Shown: piece after piece, positions 8,784 through 17,566 of the stretch
How positions within the stretch are numbered: position 1 is the stretch's first letter
Layout of the letters: each line of letters starts with the position of its first letter
Assembly (NCBI GenBank): GCA_963755635.1
Contig: CAVWKS010000019.1
Location: 1 to 64,000 of the forward strand
Direction: 5' to 3'
DNA: 64,000 nucleotides
Source of the DNA: AC-32 sp963755635
GTDB lineage: Bacteria > Actinomycetota > Thermoleophilia > Gaiellales > Gaiellaceae
Position numbers and translations under genes: made by a program
Notes under the pieces: generated by a model
Database searches by the model: none
The model's input: only the letters and a program-made list of their open reading frames with translations
What the model was told of the DNA's origin: nothing

Positions 8784-10025
8784 TCACGGCTTGCCGTGAG
8801 TGCCGCCGCCGCCGTTGCCGCCACCGTTGCCATTACCGTGCGGCGGAGGCGGTGGTGGCGGAGGCTTGTGGGGCTTGTGGGCCTTCGTCTGCCCGCGGTG
8901 CTGTCCGTTCGAGCCCGGGCTGACCGGGCGGTGCGGATTGGCAGGCTTGTAGTAGCCGCGGGCGCGCGAGGGCGGCAGCGAGCCGACTCCCTTGTGGTGG
9001 CCGAGCGCCAGGCCGTTCGCGCGTGCCAGGGCCGAGCGGCCGTGGTGGCCGTGTTGTGCGACCGCGACGGACGCGCCGCTGAACCGCTTCTCGACGGTGG
9101 CCGTCGCCTGCGGGACGAAGGCGACCGGGGCTGTGGCGACGGGCGCTGCCTTCGCCGTCGCGGCAGCGGCGGCGCTCGCCGGTGAAGCGTGGTGCTGAAC
9201 CTGCCTGACGCCCTCGTAGCCGACTCCGGTCGCGACGAGCGCGCCGGCGCCGAGCACCGCGGCCTTGACGGCGAGGCCACCGCCGATCGTCGCCCCCGAG
9301 GCGGCGGTCGCAGAGCTGCCGTGGTGGAAGAAGGACATCAGCGACGACGGCAGCGGGATCAGGGCGAGCGACTTGATCGCGCCGCGCTGCGCGCGCTGGC
9401 GGCGGGCGAAGCTCGCGCAGTCCTCGCACTCGCGCAGGTGGGCGCGCAGGGCGCCCTTGTCCTTGCGCGTGAGGCGGCCGTCGAGCTGGCGCGAGATCGA
9501 GAGCTCGGCCTCGGTGCAGGTGATCGACTCCTCGAGCTGTTCGCGGAGCGCGCGGCGGGCACGGAAGATCAGCGTCTCGACGGCGCTCACCGAGAGGCCG
9601 AGGATCTCGCCGATCTCCGGGTAGGAGCGGCCCTCGAGCTCGCGCATCACGAGCGCGGCGCGCTGGTTGAAGGCGAGATGGCCGAGCGCGCGGCGGATGT
9701 CCTCGGCGCTGACCCGCTCGTCGTCCTCGGGCGGGCCCTCGGCGAGGCTCTCGTTCAGCGCGACCTCGTTCGGCCGGCGCTGCGACTGGCGGAAGCGCTG
9801 GCGGCAGACGTTGTGGGCGATCGCGATCAGCCAGTTCTGCGGCGTGCGCGGGCGCTCGCCCCGCTCGAAGGCGCGGTAGGCGTTCATGAACGTCGTCTGC
9901 GTGACGTCCTCGGCGTCGGCCGGGTTGCGCAGGACGACCAGCGCGTAGCGGTACACGTCGCCGGCGTGCTTCTTGTAGATGCGCTCGAAGGCGCGGTCGG
10001 GGCTGCGCGCCAGGATCGGCGTCAT
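8784..10025 (-). CDS. ECF RNA polymerase sigma factor fused to zinc-finger/TM anti-sigma-like region
   Basis: A 413-residue intact protein. Residues 1-165 are an ECF sigma-70: region 2 (RNPADAEDVTQTTFMNAYRA, TPQNWLIAIAHNVCRQRFRQ) and region 4 (ALVMRELEGRSYPEIGEILG, SVSAVETLIFRARRALREQL). Residues about 170-215 form a zf-HC2-type domain with HLRECEDC, as in anti-sigma factors. A hydrophobic segment near 255-275 (AVLGAGALVATGVGYEGV) could cross the membrane, followed by an Ala-, His-, Pro- and Gly-rich tail of about 130 residues. Putting sigma and an anti-sigma-like module in one chain suggests self-restraint. No separate anti-sigma gene is visible beside it. Confidence 0.85.
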   Translation of the reverse strand: MTPILARSPDRAFERIYKKHAGDVYRYALVVLRNPADAEDVTQTTFMNAYRAFERGERPRTPQNWLIAIAHNVCRQRFRQSQRRPNEVALNESLAEGPPEDDERVSAEDIRRALGHLAFNQRAALVMRELEGRSYPEIGEILGLSVSAVETLIFRARRALREQLEESITCTEAELSISRQLDGRLTRKDKGALRAHLRECEDCASFARRQRAQRGAIKSLALIPLPSSLMSFFHHGSSATAASGATIGGGLAVKAAVLGAGALVATGVGYEGVRQVQHHASPASAAAAATAKAAPVATAPVAFVPQATATVEKRFSGASVAVAQHGHHGRSALARANGLALGHHKGVGSLPPSRARGYYKPANPHRPVSPGSNGQHRGQTKAHKPHKPPPPPPPPHGNGNGGGNGGGGTHGKP

Positions 10026-10077
10026 GCCTAAAAGATGCCCGATGCGGCGGTTTCTTGCACCCTGCCGAAGGGGGATT

Positions 10078-11482
10078 TCAGGCGCGCGCGGGCGTTTTTC
10101 GCTTGTTTGGGAAGTGAATCGCCCGGCCGAGGGCCAGCAAACCGGCTTCTTTGATCCCCTCGGAGAGGGTCGGATGGGCCGTCATCCCGTCGGCGACGGT
10201 CTCGACAGTGGCCTCGGCGTCGAGGGCGACGGTGCCCGCTTCGATCAGATCGGTGACGTGCGGGCCGACCATGATCACGCCGAGCAGCTCGCCGTAGCGG
10301 GTCTCGTGGATCGACTTGACCCAGCCGACGGTCTCGTTCTGCATGACGGCGCGGGCGTTCGCTATCCAGGGGAAGACGCCGACGGAGACGTCGTCGCCGT
10401 ACTGCTCGCGGGCCTCTGCCTCGGTCAGGCCGACGCCGGCGATCTCCGGGTCGGTGTAGATCGGGCGCGGGACGCCGCGGTTGTCGACGGTCGCGTCGTG
10501 GCCCATGGCGTTCTCGGCGGCGACCTCGCCTTCGCGGAAGGCGGTGTGCGCGAGCTGCCAGTAGCCGGCGCAGTCGCCGACGGCGTAAATGTGGGGCTGC
10601 GTGGTGCGGCGGTGCTCGTCGGCGGCGATGCCCTTGCGCTTGTCGTACTCGACGCCGATCTCGTCGAGGCCGAGGTTCTCGGTTGTGGGCCCGCGTCCGG
10701 TGGCGACGAGCATCAGGTCGGCCTCGGTGGTCTCGCCGCCGAAGTGAACGCGGAGGCCGCTGCCCGTGTCCTCGACCTTGTCGCAGGTGGTCTCGAGGTG
10801 GAGCGTGATGCCGCGCTTGCCGAACTGCTTGGCGAGCTCTTTCGCGGCGTCGGCGTCCTCCTGCGGGATCAGCTGCGGCAGCATCTCGATGATCGTCACC
10901 TCGGAGCCGAAGCGGCGGAAGATCGACGCGAACTCGCAGCCGATGATGCCGCCGCCGAGGACGACGAGGTGCTTTGGGACCTCGGTTTGTGCGAGGAGTC
11001 CGGTCGAGTCGACGCAGCGCGGGGAGTCGAGGCCGTCGATCGGCGGGCGGAGCGGGAACGAGCCGGTCGCGATGACCGCCTGCTTGAAGTTGACGTCTTC
11101 TGTGCCCTCCACCGCGATCGTGTTCGGGGCCGGTGAAGCGGCCTGTGCCCTTGACCCACTCGACGCCGTTCGTCTTGAAGAGGCTCGCGACGCCCTGCGT
11201 CATCTGGTGGGAGACGGCGGACTTCCACTCGTTCGCCTTGGCGAAGTCGAGGGTGGGCGCGCTGGTGTTGACGCCGAACTTGGCGAAGCTCTCCTCGGCC
11301 TCCTTGAGCGCGAAGGCGGTCTGCACCCAGGCCTTGGTGGGGATGCAGCCGATGCGCAGGCAGGTGCCGCCGAGCTCCGGTTCCTTCTCGATGCAGACGG
11401 CCTTGGCGCCGAGCTGCGCGGCGCGGATCGCTGCCGTGTAGCCGCCCGGCCCGCCGCCGAGGACGGCAACGTCACAGTCCAT
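10078..11482 (-). CDS. lpdA: dihydrolipoyl dehydrogenase (E3), one frame change
   Basis: A flavoprotein that reoxidises the lipoyl arm of 2-oxoacid dehydrogenases. From ATG 11482, MDCDVAVLGGGPGGYTAAIR is the FAD Rossmann site and GGTCLRIGCIPTK holds the redox disulphide. A frame change near 11120 leads to HLVVLGGGIIGCEFASIFRR (NAD site), IYAVGDCAG and the C-terminal dimer motif HAHPTLSE-like MTAHPTLSEGIKEAG. The length of about 468 is normal. It follows the E1/E2 genes on the same strand, separated by VOC and GNAT genes and a hairpin, and most likely serves that complex. Confidence 0.92.
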
Positions 11483-11645
11483 CTTCGGGCTCCTCGCGCT
11501 TGGGGTTGGGGTCGGAGGCGATCCTAGCGAGGGGGCGGCTCGCGGGGCGGTGGGGTTCGGTTGTCACGCTTTCGGTGCAGTTGCGTTGCAGACACGTGCG
11601 GGTTTCCTCGGTACGCTCGATGCGGGTGGCGGGTGGAACCTCACT

Positions 11646-11664
11646 CCCCACCCAGTGGGTGGGG
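11646..11664. terminator. GC hairpin between GNAT gene and lpdA
   Basis: An 8-bp perfect stem (CCCCACCC with GGGTGGGG, 3-nt loop) sits in the 269-base gap between the GNAT stop (11752) and the lpdA start (11482). No T-run follows, as is common for actinobacterial terminators. It could end the E1-E2-VOC-GNAT transcript. The rest of the gap shows no gene. Confidence 0.5.
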
Positions 11665-11751
11665 ATGCGTGCTCTGGCGCGGTTTGTGCGCGGACCAGGC
11701 GCGGCGTGGGGATGAGCTGCAGAGGTGCGCGCGACTCGGTCGCGCCGGCGG

Positions 11752-12222
11752 TCAGTCTGACTTGAGGGTCGCGCGCATCGTGTAGGCGCCGTCGTCCTCG
11801 CTGACGCGCTCGAAGCCGTGGCGCTCGTACAGCGTGACCGCCGGGTTGTCCTTCTCGACGCTGAGGCTGACCGCGGCGTAACCGTCCGCGCGGGCCCGCG
11901 CCAGCAGCGCGTCGAGCAGCTCCGAGCCGAGGCCGGAGCCGCGCTTGCTCGGGACGACCGCGATCGACAGCTCCGGCGTCTCCTCGTCGATGAAGCCGTA
12001 GCCGGGATTGTCCGCCCGGAAGAGCCGGTACCAGGCTGCCCCGACCGGCTGGAAGTCATGGATGGCCACCAGCCCCGTGTCGCCCGGCCGGCCCCAGCGC
12101 TCGACGTAGCGCCGCACGGGCGGCTCGCCCGACTCGGGCACGCTCGTCGCGCGCCAGTAGTACGCGTGCCGGAGCATGTCGCGCATGAACGGGACGTCCT
12201 GCGGCCCGGCGCGGCGGATCAT
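11752..12222 (-). CDS. GNAT-family N-acetyltransferase
   Basis: Intact, 156 residues. The GNAT acetyl-CoA site is visible as SIAVVPSKRGSGLGSELLDA (the R/Q-x-x-G-x-G/A type), followed by SLSVEKDNPAVTLYERHGFE, the usual motif B region. It begins MIRRAGPQDVPFMRDMLRHA. Its ATG overlaps the end of the upstream VOC gene by 4 bases, so it is the last gene of the E1-E2-VOC-GNAT transcript. Substrate unknown. Confidence 0.85.
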   Translation of the reverse strand: MIRRAGPQDVPFMRDMLRHAYYWRATSVPESGEPPVRRYVERWGRPGDTGLVAIHDFQPVGAAWYRLFRADNPGYGFIDEETPELSIAVVPSKRGSGLGSELLDALLARARADGYAAVSLSVEKDNPAVTLYERHGFERVSEDDGAYTMRATLKSD

Positions 12223-12548
12223 TCGACCTCTTCGGCGAGCTGGAGCCGGTTGCCGTCGGGATCGAACACGTCGAGCACTCGGATGGCGCCGTGCAGCTCG
12301 ACCGCCGTGCCGACCTTGACCCCGGCGGCGGCCAGGCGCTCGCGCTCGCCCTTGACGTCGTCCACGTCGATCGTCGCGACGCCGCCCTCCTCCGTTGGCT
12401 CCCCGATGGTCAGCGCGATCTCCGTCGAGCCGCGGTCGAGCGCGGCCCAGGCGCCGTCGTCGTCGACGAACGTCTCGGTGAAGCCGAGCACGTCGGTGTA
12501 GAACGCCCGCGCGAGGCCCAGCTCGCGGACCTGGTACCAGATCCTCAC
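12219..12548 (-). CDS. VOC/glyoxalase-fold protein
   Basis: A 109-residue single VOC module. The GTG at 12548 overlaps the stop of the E2 gene (GTGA) and begins VRIWYQVRELGLARAFYTDV. Further landmarks are LGFTETFVDDDGAWAALDRG, GVATIDVDDVKGERERLAAA and VLDVFDPDGNRLQLAEEVE, with the closing metal-ligand-type Glu. It may be a detoxification or isomerase enzyme. Position inside the dehydrogenase operon suggests a link to 2-oxoacid metabolism, but the substrate cannot be read from sequence. Confidence 0.8.
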   Translation of the reverse strand: MRIWYQVRELGLARAFYTDVLGFTETFVDDDGAWAALDRGSTEIALTIGEPTEEGGVATIDVDDVKGERERLAAAGVKVGTAVELHGAIRVLDVFDPDGNRLQLAEEVE

Positions 12549-13750
12549 AGCATCAGGCCGGGCTCTTCCAGCAGCTCCTTGACGGTCTGCAGGAAGCCGG
12601 CGGCGGGCGCGCCGTCGACGGCGCGGTGGTCGAAGGTTCCGGTGATGGTCAGCATCGGGCGCACGGCGAGCTCGCCGCCGACCGGGACTGCGCGGTCGAC
12701 GGTGGCGCCGACGGCGACGATCGCGGCCTGCGGCGGGTTGAGCACCGCCGTGAAGCTCTCGACGCCGAACATCCCGAGATTCGAGATCGTGAAGGTGCCT
12801 TCCTCGAGGTCGACACGCTGCAGCTTCCCCTCGCGCGCGCGGCCGACGAGGTCCGCCCGGGCGGTCGCGATCTCGGCGAGCGTCAGGCGCTCGGCCCCGC
12901 GGATCACCGGGACGACGAGTCCCTGCGGCGCGGCCACGGCGATCCCGACGTTCGCGCTTGGGGCGAGCAGGATCGCCTCGTCCGTCCACTGCGCGTTCAC
13001 CTCGCGGTGGCGCATCAGTGCGACCGCGCAGACTTTCGTCAGGACGTCGGTGACGGTCGTCTTCGGCGCGTTCTCGTCCTCGCGCAAGCGCTCGAGCAGC
13101 CCGTTCACGCGCGTCATGTCGGCGGAGAGCTGGAGCTGGAAGACCGGGATCTGCCAGGCCTCGGTGAGGCGACGCGCGATCGTCTTGCGGATGCCCGTCA
13201 GCTCTCGGCGCTCGACCTCGCCCGTCGGCACGGGCGCTACCGCGGGCGCGACCGGAGCTGCCTCGGAGCGCTCGACGTCCTCGGCGACGATCCGACCTTC
13301 CGGGCCCGTTCCGCGCAGCGAGCTCAGGTCGATCCCGCGCTCGCGAGCGATCCGGCGTGCCAGCGGCGAGGCCTTGACGCGGCCGCCCGTTTGCTCGACC
13401 GGCTCCGGCCGGCCGTTCCCGTCCTGCTGCGCCTGGGGCGGCGCGGCGGCCTGCTTCGGCTCTTCCTTCGGGGCCGGCTCGGCCTCGGCTTCCTGCTCGA
13501 GGGAGACCTCCTCCCCTTCCTCGCCGATCACGGCCACCGTCCGGCCGACGGGCACCTCGCCCTCGCTGACGGCGATCTTGAGCAGCACGCCCGAGGCCTC
13601 GGCCTCGACCTCCTGGGTGACCTTGTCGGTGTCGAGCTCGTAGAGCGGCTCGCCCTTCTCTACACGGTCGCCCTCGCCCTTGAGCCACTTGACGATCGTG
13701 CCGGACTCCATGCCCTGGCCGAGCCGCGGGAGCTTGACCTCGCTAGCCAC
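12545..13750 (-). CDS. pdhC: dihydrolipoamide acyltransferase, E2 of 2-oxoacid dehydrogenase
   Basis: Intact, 401 residues. The N-terminal lipoyl domain carries the lipoylated lysine in LDTDKVTQEVEAEASG. A Pro/Glu/Ala-rich linker leads to the E1/E3-binding domain (ASPLARRIARERGIDLSSLR, GTGPEGRIVAEDV). The catalytic domain ends with TGTFDHRAVDGAPAAGFLQT, with the His and Asp of the acyltransferase active site. One lipoyl domain is present. It overlaps E1beta by 8 bases. Whether it uses acetyl or branched-chain acyl groups cannot be told from these motifs. Confidence 0.92.
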   Translation of the reverse strand: MASEVKLPRLGQGMESGTIVKWLKGEGDRVEKGEPLYELDTDKVTQEVEAEASGVLLKIAVSEGEVPVGRTVAVIGEEGEEVSLEQEAEAEPAPKEEPKQAAAPPQAQQDGNGRPEPVEQTGGRVKASPLARRIARERGIDLSSLRGTGPEGRIVAEDVERSEAAPVAPAVAPVPTGEVERRELTGIRKTIARRLTEAWQIPVFQLQLSADMTRVNGLLERLREDENAPKTTVTDVLTKVCAVALMRHREVNAQWTDEAILLAPSANVGIAVAAPQGLVVPVIRGAERLTLAEIATARADLVGRAREGKLQRVDLEEGTFTISNLGMFGVESFTAVLNPPQAAIVAVGATVDRAVPVGGELAVRPMLTITGTFDHRAVDGAPAAGFLQTVKELLEEPGLML

Positions 13751-14723
13751 GGGCGACCGTCCGCTTGATCGCGGCCAGCACGTCGTCGGCGTGCGGCACG
13801 ACGTACTCCTCCATCACCGGCGCGAACGGCAGCGGCGAGAATCTCGCGCCGACGCGCTCGACCGGCGCGTCCAGCCAGTCGAAGGCCTGCTCGCCGACGA
13901 CGGCCGCGATCTCCGCGCCGAACCCACCGCGCGTGACCGCCTCGTGCGCAACCACGACGCGGTTCGTCTTCTTGACCGACGCGACCAGCCCGTCGAGGTC
14001 GAGCGGCTGCAGCGTCCGCGGGTCCCAGACCTCGACGGAGACGCCCTCGGACTCCGCCTCTTCGGCCGCCTGCAGCGCCTCGTGCACAAGCCTCCCCGTC
14101 GCGACCACCGTCACGTCGGAGCCCTCACGATGCACCCGCCCCTGACCCAAGGAAATCGGCTCGAGCTCGTCCGGCACCTCCTCCTTCAGCCCGTAGAGCG
14201 TCCGGTGCTCGAAGAAGATGACCGGGTTGTCGTCGTAGATCGCCGACCAGAGCAGCCCCCGCACGTCGGCGGGCGTCGAGGCGAAGACGACCTTCAAGCC
14301 CGGCACGTGCACGAACCACGCCTCGACCTGCTGCGCGTGCTGCGCGCCCGGCGACCAGCCCGCGCCGCCCTGCGTCCGGATCGTCAGCGGCACCTTCAGC
14401 TGGCCGCCCGACATGTACCGGTGCTTCGCCGCCTGGTTGACGATCTGCTCCATCGAGACCGTCAGAAAGTCCTCGTACATCACCTCGACGACGGGGCGCA
14501 TGCCCTGCATGGCCGCGCCGATCCCCGCGCCGACGATCGCCATCTCGGAGATCGGCGTGTTGCGGATCCGCTCGGGCCCGAACTCGTCGAGCATCCCGGC
14601 GGTGACGCCCATCGAGCCGCCCATCTCGGCGATGTCCTCGCCCATCACGAACACGTCCTCGTCCCGGCGCATCGCCTGCGAGAGCGCGTCGCGCACCGCC
14701 TCGCGGTAGCTCAGCTCAGGCAT
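13743..14723 (-). CDS. pdhB: 2-oxoacid dehydrogenase E1 component, beta subunit
   Basis: Intact, 326 residues, MPELSYREAVRDALSQAMRR at the start. Typical transketolase-like features are VFVMGEDIAEMGGSMGVTAG, RIRNTPISEMAIVGAGIGAA, GGAGWSPGAQHAQQVEAWF and the C-terminal VEVWDPRTLQPLDLDGLVAS with NRVVVAHEAVTRGGFGAEIA. It forms the alpha2-beta2 E1 with the upstream gene; the ATG overlaps the E1alpha stop by 8 bases. Confidence 0.93.
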   Translation of the reverse strand: MPELSYREAVRDALSQAMRRDEDVFVMGEDIAEMGGSMGVTAGMLDEFGPERIRNTPISEMAIVGAGIGAAMQGMRPVVEVMYEDFLTVSMEQIVNQAAKHRYMSGGQLKVPLTIRTQGGAGWSPGAQHAQQVEAWFVHVPGLKVVFASTPADVRGLLWSAIYDDNPVIFFEHRTLYGLKEEVPDELEPISLGQGRVHREGSDVTVVATGRLVHEALQAAEEAESEGVSVEVWDPRTLQPLDLDGLVASVKKTNRVVVAHEAVTRGGFGAEIAAVVGEQAFDWLDAPVERVGARFSPLPFAPVMEEYVVPHADDVLAAIKRTVARG

Positions 14724-15687
14724 AGATGTTGTTCAGCGCGTCTTCCGGCTTTGGATCGGTGCCGGCCTTCGCGAACTCGACCGAAGCGTCGACCAGCTCC
14801 TGCACCTCGCGGTCGGCCTCCTCGAACTCCTCGTCCGAGTAGCCGAGCTTCTCGCGCAGGAGCGTGATCGGGTCGCGCGTCTCCTGCAGCTCGTGCAGCT
14901 GCTCCTTATCGCGGTAGACCTGCGGGTCGCCGACGTAATGGCCGACCAGGCGCTCGGTCTGGACGTGCAGGAAGATCGGCCCCTTTCCGTCACGCGCGTG
15001 CTTCAGCGCCCGGTGCGCGACGCGGTGCACCTCCTCGACGTCCTGGCCGTCGGCCCTCATCACCTTCATCCCGAAGGCCTCGGCGCGCTTGCTCAGGTCG
15101 CGGATCGGCGAGTGCTGCGACTCGGGCGTCGACTCGGCCCAGTGGTTGTCCTCGAGCACGAAGACGGCGGGAACCTGCCAGAGCTGCGCCAGGTTGAGCG
15201 ACTCGTGGAAGGTGCCGATGTTGGTCGCCCCGTCGCCGAAGAACGCGACCGCGACGCGCGGCTCGCCGCGCAGCTTGAACGCCAGCGCGGCGCCCGTGAT
15301 CGCCGGCAGCCCGCCCCCGACGACCGCGTTCGCGCCGAGGTTGCCGCGCTCGACGTCGTAGAGGTGCATCGAGCCGCCGTAGCCGTGCGAGCAGCCTTCG
15401 AGCTTCCCGTAGAGCTCCGCCATGACCGCGTTCGGATGCGTCCCGCGCGCGAGCGTGTGACCGTGCGCGCGATGGGTCGAGGCGAAGACGTCGCCGTCGT
15501 CGAGCGCCTGGCAGACGCCCACCGCGACCCCCTCCTGGCCGATCGCGACGTGGAGGAAGCCGGGCAGCTCGCCGGCGCGGAACCGCTCCTCGACCTTCTC
15601 CTCGAAGCGCCTGATCAGGAGCATTTCGCGGAGGAACGTGCGCAGCCGCTGCTCGCTGAGCGTGCTTTTGCGCTCGACCTTGGCCAC
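14716..15687 (-). CDS. pdhA: 2-oxoacid dehydrogenase E1 component, alpha subunit
   Basis: The thiamine-diphosphate-dependent decarboxylating subunit, 323 residues. The reading frame stays open far upstream, but the GTG at 15687 (VAKVERKSTLSEQRLRTFLR) is chosen because homology starts there and a divergent gene begins at 15712. The ThDP motif is FFGDGATNIGTFHESLNLAQ, ending VFVLEDNHW. RAHGHTLARGTHPNAVMAEL and the phosphorylation-loop-like STPESQHSPIRDLSKRAEAF are also present. It resembles pyruvate/acetoin-type E1alpha. Confidence 0.92.
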   Translation of the reverse strand: MAKVERKSTLSEQRLRTFLREMLLIRRFEEKVEERFRAGELPGFLHVAIGQEGVAVGVCQALDDGDVFASTHRAHGHTLARGTHPNAVMAELYGKLEGCSHGYGGSMHLYDVERGNLGANAVVGGGLPAITGAALAFKLRGEPRVAVAFFGDGATNIGTFHESLNLAQLWQVPAVFVLEDNHWAESTPESQHSPIRDLSKRAEAFGMKVMRADGQDVEEVHRVAHRALKHARDGKGPIFLHVQTERLVGHYVGDPQVYRDKEQLHELQETRDPITLLREKLGYSDEEFEEADREVQELVDASVEFAKAGTDPKPEDALNNIYA

Positions 15688-15711
15688 GCAAGTGAGTTTA
15701 TTGTCAGCCCG

Positions 15712-16353
15712 ATGGGCCTCGTCGACCAGTGGCAGGTGATGGAGCGGAACCTTCCCGAGGGCTGGCACGACACGCGCCTGCGGCTCGTGATCCAGGACGA
15801 AGGCGACTGCGACCGCGCGGCCGCGCTGCTGGCCCCGGCGACGCCCGGCAGGCGCGGCAAGGTGATCTCGTTCTCCACCGCGCGCCGCGGTGCGGGGCCG
15901 TCGCCCGCGCGCATCAGCGAGTTGCTCGCGCGGCTGGACCGCGCGGGAATCAAGAGCCGGCTCGAGCTCGTGGGCAGCGACGTGGCGCCGGCCGGGCCCG
16001 AGCTCGAGCGGAGCAGCTTCGCCACCACCTGGGACGCCGAGCTCGCCGCGCTGCCGGAGGACTGGAGCGACGTCTACGCGGAGGTCGAGCTCGCCTCGAG
16101 CGACTACCTCGACCGCGCCGCGCTCCTGCTCGCGCCCGTCAACCCCGCCCGCTACGGCAGCGTGGCCGGTTTCCGCTTCCGCGTCGCGCGCCGCTTCGGC
16201 TACGGCGCGTCGGCGGAGATGACCCACCGCTGCCTGGAGCGACTCGACGACGAGCGCATCCATGGCCGCGCGCGCGTGCTCTGGGCGCTCTCCGACACGC
16301 GCAACGTCCAGACGCAGGGCCCGGTCTGGCACAGCGGCGGCAAGAGTGTCTGA
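15712..16353 (+). CDS. conserved hypothetical actinobacterial protein
   Basis: Intact, 213 residues, beginning MGLVDQWQVMERNLPEGWHD. It contains two related halves, each with an opening like NLPEGWHDTRLRLVIQDEGD and LPEDWSDVYAEVELASSDYL, followed by DRAAALLAPATPG or DRAALLLAPVNPA, so it looks internally duplicated. No enzymatic motif is visible. The start is divergent from pdhA, only 24 bases away. It heads a coupled run of small genes to 17840; the stop overlaps the next GTG start. Confidence 0.7.
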   Translation: MGLVDQWQVMERNLPEGWHDTRLRLVIQDEGDCDRAAALLAPATPGRRGKVISFSTARRGAGPSPARISELLARLDRAGIKSRLELVGSDVAPAGPELERSSFATTWDAELAALPEDWSDVYAEVELASSDYLDRAALLLAPVNPARYGSVAGFRFRVARRFGYGASAEMTHRCLERLDDERIHGRARVLWALSDTRNVQTQGPVWHSGGKSV

Positions 16354-16633
16354 GCCCGCCTCCTGGCTGACAGTCGAGCGCGGCTGGAAGGTCCAAGGCT
16401 CCGACGGCGAGGAGCTCGGCAAGGTCGAGGAGACCGTCGGGGACTCGAACCGCGACATCTTCAACGGGCTGACCGTGGCGAGCGGCCCGCTCAGCCGCGC
16501 GCGTTACGTGCCGGCCGAAGTCGTGGCCGAGATTCGGGAAGGCTGCGTGCGGCTCTCGATCGGCGCCGGAGAGTTCGAGCGGCTCGACCACTACGCCGAG
16601 CCGCCGCCGAGCGAAGAGATCGAGCCCGAGTAG
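16346..16633 (+). CDS. PRC-barrel/DUF2171-like small protein
   Basis: A 95-residue protein from the GTG at 16346 (VSEPASWLTVERGWKVQGSD). The pattern of short beta strands (GEELGKVEETVGDSNRDIFN, RYVPAEVVAEIREGCVRLSI) matches PRC-barrel-type domains that bind small ligands or ribosomal partners. It overlaps the preceding gene by 8 bases, implying coupled translation. Exact role unknown. Confidence 0.65.
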   Translation: MSEPASWLTVERGWKVQGSDGEELGKVEETVGDSNRDIFNGLTVASGPLSRARYVPAEVVAEIREGCVRLSIGAGEFERLDHYAEPPPSEEIEPE

Positions 16634-16684
16634 TTAGAGTGACCCGCAAGTTTGGTCGAGCAAGCGTCAGGCAAGCAAGAGGGC

Positions 16685-16813
16685 ATGCTTCGGAAGCTGC
16701 TCTGGACCGGCCTCTACGCAGGCCTTGCGGCGGTCGCCACGATGGCCGCTCGGCGCACGGCATCGAAGATCTGGCGCGTCGCCACGGGCGAGCCGCCGCC
16801 GACCAAGAAATGA
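16685..16813 (+). CDS. 42-residue membrane-associated peptide
   Basis: MLRKLLWTGLYAGLAAVATM followed by AARRTASKIWRVATGEPPP and a Lys-Lys end. A basic N-terminus, one short hydrophobic helix and a basic tail suggest peripheral or single-pass membrane location. The stop and the next start overlap as ATGA at 16810. This ORF is easy to miss because of its size, but the coupling and good initiation context support it. Confidence 0.6.
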   Translation: MLRKLLWTGLYAGLAAVATMAARRTASKIWRVATGEPPPTKK

Positions 16814-17178
16814 CGAAAGCCGACCTCTTAGTGGAACGCGGAGCCGCCCGGTTGCAGCAGTTCGCCCGCCAGGCCGCCGGCCGCGGCGACGGGATCGGCG
16901 AGTGGCTCTCCGAGGAGCTGCAGGCCGACGCCGCATTCCTGCGCAAGCTGAAGCCGAGCCTGATCAAGGCGCGGGCCCAGGGCGAGAATCCGTCCGTGCC
17001 GAGCACGCCGCCTCCGCCTCCGCCCGGGCCCGGGCCTGAGTCGAAGCGGAGGAAGCGCAAGAAGAAGAAGTCCGGCGGCGGGCCGTCGCCGGTCATGATC
17101 GTCGGCGCGGCGCTCGTCGCGGGGATCGTGATCGCCAAGGTGGTCGACTGGAGAGGGCATGCACACCCAAGAGACTGA
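16810..17178 (+). CDS. hypothetical protein with C-terminal transmembrane helix
   Basis: A 122-residue protein from the ATG in the ATGA overlap. A helical N-terminal half (DLLVERGAARLQQFARQAAG, EWLSEELQADAAFLRKLKPS) is followed by a Pro-rich linker, a strongly basic stretch (KRRKRKKKKSGG) and a single C-terminal TM segment (VMIVGAALVAGIVIAKVVDW). This is a tail-anchored layout. It overlaps the next gene by 20 bases. Function unknown. Confidence 0.65.
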   Translation: MTKADLLVERGAARLQQFARQAAGRGDGIGEWLSEELQADAAFLRKLKPSLIKARAQGENPSVPSTPPPPPPGPGPESKRRKRKKKKSGGGPSPVMIVGAALVAGIVIAKVVDWRGHAHPRD

Positions 17179-17566
17179 GCGCCCCAGCGGGAACCTCGGC
17201 GATGCCGCGAAGAACGTCGCCGAGCACGCGAGCTCGCTCGTGCGGCTCGAGATGGAGCTCGCGGCCCTCGAGCTCAAGCGCAAGGTCGCCGCGCTCGGAA
17301 TCGGGATCGGCCTGGCCCTCGGCGCGGCGCTCTTCCTGCTGTATGCGCTCGGCTTCGGGTTCGCCGCAGCTGCGGCCGGGCTCGCGACGACGATGTCGAC
17401 CTGGGCCGCGCTGCTGATCGTGATGGGCGTGCTCTTGCTGCTGGTGCTCGCGCTCGCCGGAGTCGCGCTGCTGATGTTCAAGCGCGGGTCGCCCCCGGTG
17501 CCCGAGCAGGCGATTCGCGAAGCGAAGCTGACAAGCGAGGCCCTGAGGAGCGATGGATCGCACTAG
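17159..17566 (+). CDS. phage holin superfamily (DUF1469-like) membrane protein
   Basis: Intact, 135 residues. A short hydrophilic N-terminus (NLGDAAKNVAEHASSLVRLE) leads to an amphipathic segment (MELAALELKRKVAALGIGIG) and two TM helices (LGAALFLLYALGFGFAAAAA and ALLIVMGVLLLLVLALAGVA). This is the actinobacterial DUF1469 pattern usually found beside DUF3618 proteins, as here. The family name reflects similarity only; no phage genes are nearby. Confidence 0.75.
   Translation: MHTQETERPSGNLGDAAKNVAEHASSLVRLEMELAALELKRKVAALGIGIGLALGAALFLLYALGFGFAAAAAGLATTMSTWAALLIVMGVLLLLVLALAGVALLMFKRGSPPVPEQAIREAKLTSEALRSDGSH

Noticed and set aside
12291..13768. Two long plus-strand frames over the E2 gene
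   Set aside because: Overlap exactly with an intact, motif-rich E2 gene and show only biased composition.
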